Assembly: GCA_963575745.1 (NCBI GenBank)
Contig: CAUYUJ010021074.1
Location: 92,991 to 112,990, forward strand
Source of the DNA: Prorocentrum cordatum
Lineage: Eukaryota > Sar > Dinophyceae > Prorocentrales > Prorocentraceae
Reading direction: 5' to 3'
Length of the DNA: 20,000 nucleotides
Shown here: one piece after another, positions 16,383 to 20,000 of the stretch
Layout of the letters: every line of letters begins with the position of its first letter
Numbering within the stretch: position 1 is the stretch's first letter
The notes under the pieces: generated by a model
Seen by the model: only the letters and a program-made list of their open reading frames with translations
Databases searched by the model: none
What the model was told of the DNA's origin: nothing
Program-made: the position numbers and the translations under genes

Positions 16383-16621
16383 GGGTAACGCTTGCTGCCC
16401 GGGCCCAACCCCCCCCCAGCCCTCCCTCGGGTAACGCTGTCGATCGTACGTTTTTGTTGGGGGAGAGGGCGGACCCCCCTCCTCTCGGCAGGCTTGGCAA
16501 TTGATGTGCCGACGGCGCGGACGCACCCTGGCGGGTGCACACCGCGGCCGCCGTTACTTACCCGCTAATTGCCGTTACCCGCCGGCCCAACCCACCCACC
16601 CTTGGGTAACAGCCGTTACCC
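16383..16621. repeat. GGGTAAC/GTTACCC box region
   Basis: GGGTAAC occurs at 16383, 16429 and 16604, and its complement GTTACCC at 16574 and 16615. Two similar C-rich segments, GGCCCAACCC followed by CCCTYGGGTAAC, end at 16435 and 16610. The pair 16574-16580/16604-16610 can form a hairpin. Confidence 0.65.
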
Positions 16622-16663
16622 AAAATTATAAGAATTCGCGGAGGTCTTTCAAATATTTCAAAC

Positions 16664-17000
16664 GAATGTGCGCAGCGCTACGGCGAGAGCCACATTTTGA
16701 AAAGGCACCGCCCTGAATCTGTGAAGCGGTTGCAAGTTTGTATGACGAATGTGCGCGGTTTTGAGGCGAGAGCCACAGTTTGAAAACCACCCGCCCTCCA
16801 TCTGTGAAGCTCTTGCAACATTTAAGATGAGTGTACGCGGCGCTCAGGCGAGAGCCACATTTTCAAAAACACCCGCCCTCCAGTCGCGCAGTTCTTGCAA
16901 ATGTTTAAGACGAATGTGCGCGGCGCTAAGGCGAGAGCCACATTTTGAAAACGACCTGCCCTCAATCCGTGAAGCTGTTGCCAATTTGTGAGCTTCGGGA
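16664..17000 (+). repeat. 83-bp satellite, array A (four units)
   Basis: Units start at 16664, 16747, 16829 and 16912, giving periods of 83, 82 and 83. Each begins GAATGTGCGCGGCGCT or a variant and continues GGCGAGAGCCACATTTTGAA. It ends with CCGCCCTCCATCTGTGAAGC and CTTGCAA. The period is not a multiple of three, so the repeat does not keep one reading frame. Confidence 0.92.
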
Positions 17001-17022
17001 TCTTAAACTGCAGTGGAGTCTG

Positions 17023-17084
17023 AGGCGAAACGCCTGGGCCGCCCTTCTGACTGGCCTCGGGGTGCGACAGGGGGGAGTTATTTG
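17023..17084. repeat. Satellite tail module, copy A
   Basis: A conserved tail follows array A. Its 23-base core (17050-17072, with GGCCTCGGGGTGCGACAGGG) is identical to 18056-18078. GAAACGC lies before the core and GAGTTATT after it. The minus strand reads NNSPLSHPEASQKGGPGVSP. Confidence 0.85.
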
Positions 17085-17152
17085 CAAGGAGAGGGAGTGG
17101 AGGAGAAATGAGAAGGGAGAGGAGGGAGGAGAGAGGAAAGAGGGGGAAGGAG

Positions 17153-17234
<82 letters not shown>

Positions 17235-17254
17235 GAGGAGGAGGAGGAGGAGGG
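17085..17254. repeat. Purine-rich tract with (ATG)n core
   Basis: A GGAGA/GGGA purine run, then a pure ATG repeat of 77 bases (17155-17231), then GAGGAGG. It sits directly after tail copy A, as the larger purine tract does after tail copy B. Confidence 0.95.
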
Positions 17255-17269
17255 ACCAGTGTAAACCCA

Positions 17270-17590
17270 CGACTCATCAACGAGATTGCAATCAACCTTC
17301 CAAGCTCCCTCTTCATAGCCCCATACACGGGGATCTACTTCCACTGCAGGAAATGTCCCGTTCGTATATCCTGATTTGTGCCAGAACGCCGTCTCTGGGA
17401 ATTGGATCGCCACGAATCTCTGTTGCTGTTGCGTCTTGGCAGATCCTGAGTCTGCCAGAACACCATTCATCGAACATCAGAACCACGAGTCAACATAATT
17501 GTCGCTACCTGACAATCCGACATCGGGCCAAAACACCATTTCTGGATCGTCACCCATGAGAAGTCTCCAAACTCTTGTAAATTCGTACCA
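17270..17590 (-). other. Protein-like segment or diverged satellite between the two arrays
   Basis: The minus strand reads GDDPEMVFWPDVGLSGSDNY, then TGA at 17477-17479, then in the same frame MNGVLADSGSAKT and RFVAIQFPETAFWHKSGYTN up to WVYTGP. The composition is not low-complexity and looks protein-like. However, the DNA shows a 73-74-base periodicity (GCCARAACRCC at 17380, 17454 and 17527). The third unit also ends CTTGTAAATTCGTACCACGAA-like, close to the 83-bp satellite border. It may be a diverged stretch of the satellite and not an exon. No family recognised. Confidence 0.3.
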
Positions 17591-18000
17591 CGAAAAGGCT
17601 GGCGCTAAGGCGAGAGCCACATGTTGGAAAGGAAACGCCCTCCATCCATCCGTGAAATTCCTGCAATGTGGTGTGACGAATGTGCACGGAGATGAGGCGA
17701 GCGCCATATGTTAAAAACCATCTGGCCCCCATGTGTGAAGCTCTTGCAAGTTTTAAGATGGATGTGCGCGGCGCTATTGCGAGTGCCATATTTTGGAAAC
17801 GAACGTTCCCCAACATGTGTCAATCTTGCAATTTGGTTGATGAGTTGCGCGGCGCTAAGCCGAGATCTACATATAGAACATAACTTGTCCTCAGGACATG
17901 ACCTTCTTGCATGTTTTGCCAGGGATGAGCGTTGTTCGAATGTTTGAGCCACATGTTGAAAGCGACCCGCCCTCCATCCGCGAAGCCGTTGAAGTAAATT
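17591..18000 (+). repeat. 83-bp satellite, array B (about five diverged units)
   Basis: GGCGCTAAGGCGAGAGCCAC-like starts occur at about 17604, then units beginning GAATGTGCACGG (17679), GGATGTGCGCGG (17759) and GAGTTGCGCGG (17841). A last unit has GAGCCACATGTTGAAAGCGA at 17945-17964. The units are more diverged than array A but share its order of words. Confidence 0.85.
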
Positions 18001-18028
18001 GCAGGGTCACATACGATAAACAAGTCTC

Positions 18029-18090
18029 AGGTGAAACGCTCGGCCCGCCCTTTCCACTGGCCTCGGGGTGCGACAGGGAGGAGTTATTCA
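18029..18090. repeat. Satellite tail module, copy B
   Basis: Second copy of the tail, 1006 bases after copy A. The core 18056-18078 is identical and both flanks are similar. The minus strand reads NNSSLSHPEASGKGGPSVSP. Confidence 0.85.
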
Positions 18091-18370
18091 AAAGGAGAAG
18101 GACTTGAAGCAGGGTGGAGGAGGGAGGAGGGAGAGGAGGGAAGAGGGAGGAGGGAGGACAAAGAGGAATGAGGAAGGAGGAAGAGGAAGAGGAAGGAGGG
18201 AGGAGAGATGAGGGAGGGGGGAGGAGGGAGGAAAGAGGAGGGAGGAGGGACGAGGGATGGGGGAGGGAGGAGGGAGGGGGAGGAGGGAGGAGAGGGACGA
18301 GCAGGAGGAGGAGGAGAAGGTGGAGGAGGAGGAGGAGAAGTTGGAGGGAGGAAGGAGGAGGGGGAGAAAG
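18091..18370. repeat. GGA/GGGA purine-rich tract
   Basis: About 270 bases with almost no pyrimidines on the plus strand, made of GGAGGGA and GGAAGA units. Long open frames on both strands reflect composition. Confidence 0.92.
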
Positions 18371-18773
18371 TGGATCTTGGCTGGCTTGTTCAGCCGAGCC
18401 GCCAACCCGCGGCCGCGGGCCAGGAGCCGAGAAGCGCCGACGCAGGAGGCGCGTGGCGCGCGGCCCGGGGCCGCGCGACGGGCCGCAACGGTCAGGGGCT
18501 GCGGCGGGGGCACGCCAGGGGCAGACTCTGGCTTCGGAAACTGGAACATTACGAGTGGCGGGCTCTTTTTCAATCCCAGGATGTTTTGAAGGCGGGGACG
18601 ACGTCGGGGTGGTGTGGTGTATTCGTTTCTCTTGTTTTCCGAGGGAAGCAACGAAACATGTATACACCAGGATCCCGTATACACCAGAATCCGCGTTCCT
18701 GTGCGAATTTCCGCGCAGGGTCGGGAAAAGCGTCGGTGTATAGAGTTCGTTTCCCTATCTGGGGATCGAGTGG
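18371..18773. other. Unassigned interval with 17-bp tandem repeat
   Basis: GTATACACCAGGATCCC (18660-18676) and GTATACACCAGAATCCG (18677-18693) are tandem copies differing at two bases. GGTGTATAG at 18735-18743 is partly complementary to them. The rest is GC-rich with no recognised gene. Confidence 0.5.
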
Positions 18774-18898
18774 AGCTCCGCGCGGAGTTTGCAGATCGGC
18801 GCTGGGGCTCCCCGTCGGCGCCCCTGGCGCTGCCCCTGGGCGCGCTCTGCGCGCCAGGGAGGGGGCCCCGGCGTGGATCCGATACGTCCGCGCGGACC
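18774..18898. mobile_element. MITE-like foldback element, copy 3 of 3
   Basis: The left arm CTCCGCGCGGAGTTTGCAGA (18776-18795) and following GGCGCTGGGG face the right arm CCCCGGCGTGGATCC and GTCCGCGCGGACC (to 18898). The centre CGGCGCCCCTGGCGC and GCGCGCCAGGGAGGGGGCCC matches the other two copies in order and words. The outer AT-rich ends seen in copies 1 and 2 are not evident, so this copy may be truncated. Confidence 0.6.
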
Positions 18899-19127
18899 TT
18901 CAGAAGTGCCTGCTGATCGAAGACGCCCACGGCGAATCCCCGCCGCCCTCCGCCCCACCCTTTTGGAAGCGCCTATGTGGCCGAAAGTTGGGCTTGAGCT
19001 ATCGGACCATGTGTTCACCCAGCTGTCCTTTTCCGGGACGCGTGAGGAAGAGGAGAATGAGGAGAAGGACAAGGGAGTAGTAGTAGTAGGAGGAGGAGGA
19101 GGAGAAGAAGGAGGAGGACGCCTCATG
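18899..19127. other. Spacer with GGA/GTA repeat
   Basis: Unassigned GC-rich sequence, then a GAGGAAGAGGAG and GTAGTAGTAGGAGGAGG patch at about 19043-19115. Confidence 0.6.
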
Positions 19128-19760
19128 GAAGCCTCTTGGAGGCCTCTTGGAGGCCTCCAAGAGGCTTTCCTGAGAGTTTCCTGGGGGCCTCTTGGAGGCC
19201 TCTTGGGGGCCTCCTTGGGCCTCTTGGGGGCCTCCTTGGGCATCTTGGGCGCCTTCGGGGTGCTCCTGGACCGTCTGACGCCGTCGGAAGCAGTCTTGGA
19301 CGCCTCTCTGAACCGACTTGGGGCCCTCTTGGGGCGCTTCGGGGCCGTCTTGGAGGTCATCTTGGGCGTCTTGGAGGGCTCTCGGGCCGTCTTGAGGCCA
19401 TCTTGGAGCCGTCTTGAAGGCTTCTTGGACCGTCATGGGGTCATCTTGGAGGCCTTTGGGGTATCTTGGGGCGATCTTGGGGGCCTCCTGGGCCGTCTGA
19501 CGGCCTCAACGAAGCGAACTGCCCAAATAAAGTAAATGAGTTTGGCCTCTTCGGGCCCTCCTGGAGGACCTCTTGGATGCCTCTTGAGCCAGCTTGGAGC
19601 CTCTTGGAGGCCTCTTGGGCCGTCTTCGGCCGTCTTGCAGTCTTCTTGGGCGGACTTGGAGGCATCTTGGACCCTCTTGCGCCGTCTTGGAGGCCACCTT
19701 GGACCATCTTGGAGGCCATCGAGGCTGTCTTGGAGACGTGGGTTGCGCAGCGGCGCGGCC
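19128..19760 (+). repeat. Degenerate CTTGGRGGCCTC minisatellite, main tract
   Basis: More than 600 bases of CTTGGAGGCCTC, CTTGGGGGCCTC and CTTGGGCGTC words, about 12 bases apart. Units are clearest at 19130-19210. All three minus-strand frames give similar Q/E/A/P/K/R-rich peptides such as EAPKRPKEAPKRPPRGPQ, the pattern expected from a repeat and not from one selected frame. Similar words resume at about 19965-20000. Confidence 0.85.
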
Positions 19761-19964
19761 TTCTGGGTGGCCAGCGTGCTGGACCGAAGCACCCGGGGGA
19801 TCCTTGTGGAAAAAGAACCAAAACCAAGCGGTTAGGGTTCAGCACGCCGAGCACACCTCTGGCAGGCCAACACGGGGCGGCGGATCGAATGGCCTTCGGT
19901 CTATCCCGCCACCGTGCCTGGATGTGGGTCCTAAGCCTCTGGGATGCTCGTTGGGATGTCGCGG
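19761..19964. other. Unassigned interval
   Basis: Holds GGGGCGGCGGATCG (19875-19888), a 14-mer also present at 4562-4575, with ATCCCGCC shortly downstream in both places. This may be a fragment of a dispersed repeat. No gene recognised. Confidence 0.4.
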
Positions 19965-20000
19965 GAGGCCTCTCGGGGGCCTCTTGCGCAACGTTCTGAC

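Noticed and set aside
17477-17479. In-frame TGA as a selenocysteine codon
   Set aside because: No selenoprotein family is recognised, no SECIS element can be supported by eye, and the region shows satellite-like periodicity. Pseudogene or repeat is simpler.
18088-18930. 280-codon minus-strand frame and the overlapping plus-strand frames
   Set aside because: Generated by the GGA purine tract and the foldback element; no protein-like segment is consistent between copies.
18755-19436. Lys/Pro/Ala-rich minus-strand frames resembling histone H1-like or disordered proteins
   Set aside because: All three frames give equivalent compositions from the CTTGGRGGCCTC repeat, so no single frame shows selection.

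Overview
This window reads as nuclear DNA of a dinoflagellate, most likely one with a large, GC-rich, repeat-laden genome. The main evidence is a relict dinoflagellate spliced leader (SL) at 7441-7477: a full-length SL joined to a 5'-truncated second SL that ends CCATTTTGGCTCAAG. This signature is specific to dinoflagellate mRNAs that were copied back into the genome. GC-rich degenerate CTTGGRGGCCTC tracts, long trinucleotide tracts and large reading frames open on both strands fit the same picture. I cannot assign a genus; Prorocentrum-like genomes come to mind, but that is impression, not proof. No bacterial operon, tRNA, rRNA or CRISPR was seen.

Layout. 1-1.74 kb (minus strand): a decayed DNA transposon with an ISXO2-like (IS1595/Merlin-type) DDE transposase broken by stops and frameshifts, plus a degenerate upstream reading frame. 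1.75-3.1 kb: an imperfect duplication, the first copy of a dispersed foldback element, and TA/GTAT and GA microsatellites. 3.2-5.1 kb: degenerate ~12-bp repeats, a cluster of six ACCGTGCGGTGA boxes in hairpin pairs, and CGCGAAG foldbacks. 5.1-6 kb: two complementary (GAC)n/(GTC)n tracts and GTGGCC minisatellite. 6.7-7.2 kb: G-rich heptamers and (GGA)n. 7.43-8.54 kb: a 1088-bp SL-tagged retrocopy flanked by a 15-bp target-site duplication, carrying an alanine-rich reading frame with a stop at codon 8. 9.1-10 kb: a 299-codon proline-rich ORF, the best intact coding candidate. 10.37-10.53 kb: second foldback copy. 10.7-12.4 kb: polypyrimidine tract, a 35-bp-armed hairpin and a ~490-bp (GTAT/GCAT)n array. 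12.4-16.6 kb: mostly unique or weakly repetitive DNA with short palindromes and minisatellites. 16.66-18.37 kb: two arrays of an ~83-bp satellite, each ending in the same ~65-bp tail next to a purine-rich tract. 18.77-18.9 kb: third foldback copy. 19.1-20 kb: a long CTTGGRGGCCTC minisatellite.

No intact, confidently functional gene is present. The window is a gene-poor interval shaped by DNA transposition, mRNA retroposition, foldback elements and tandem repeats. Conserved families are named only for the transposase and the SL; everything else is described from its pattern.
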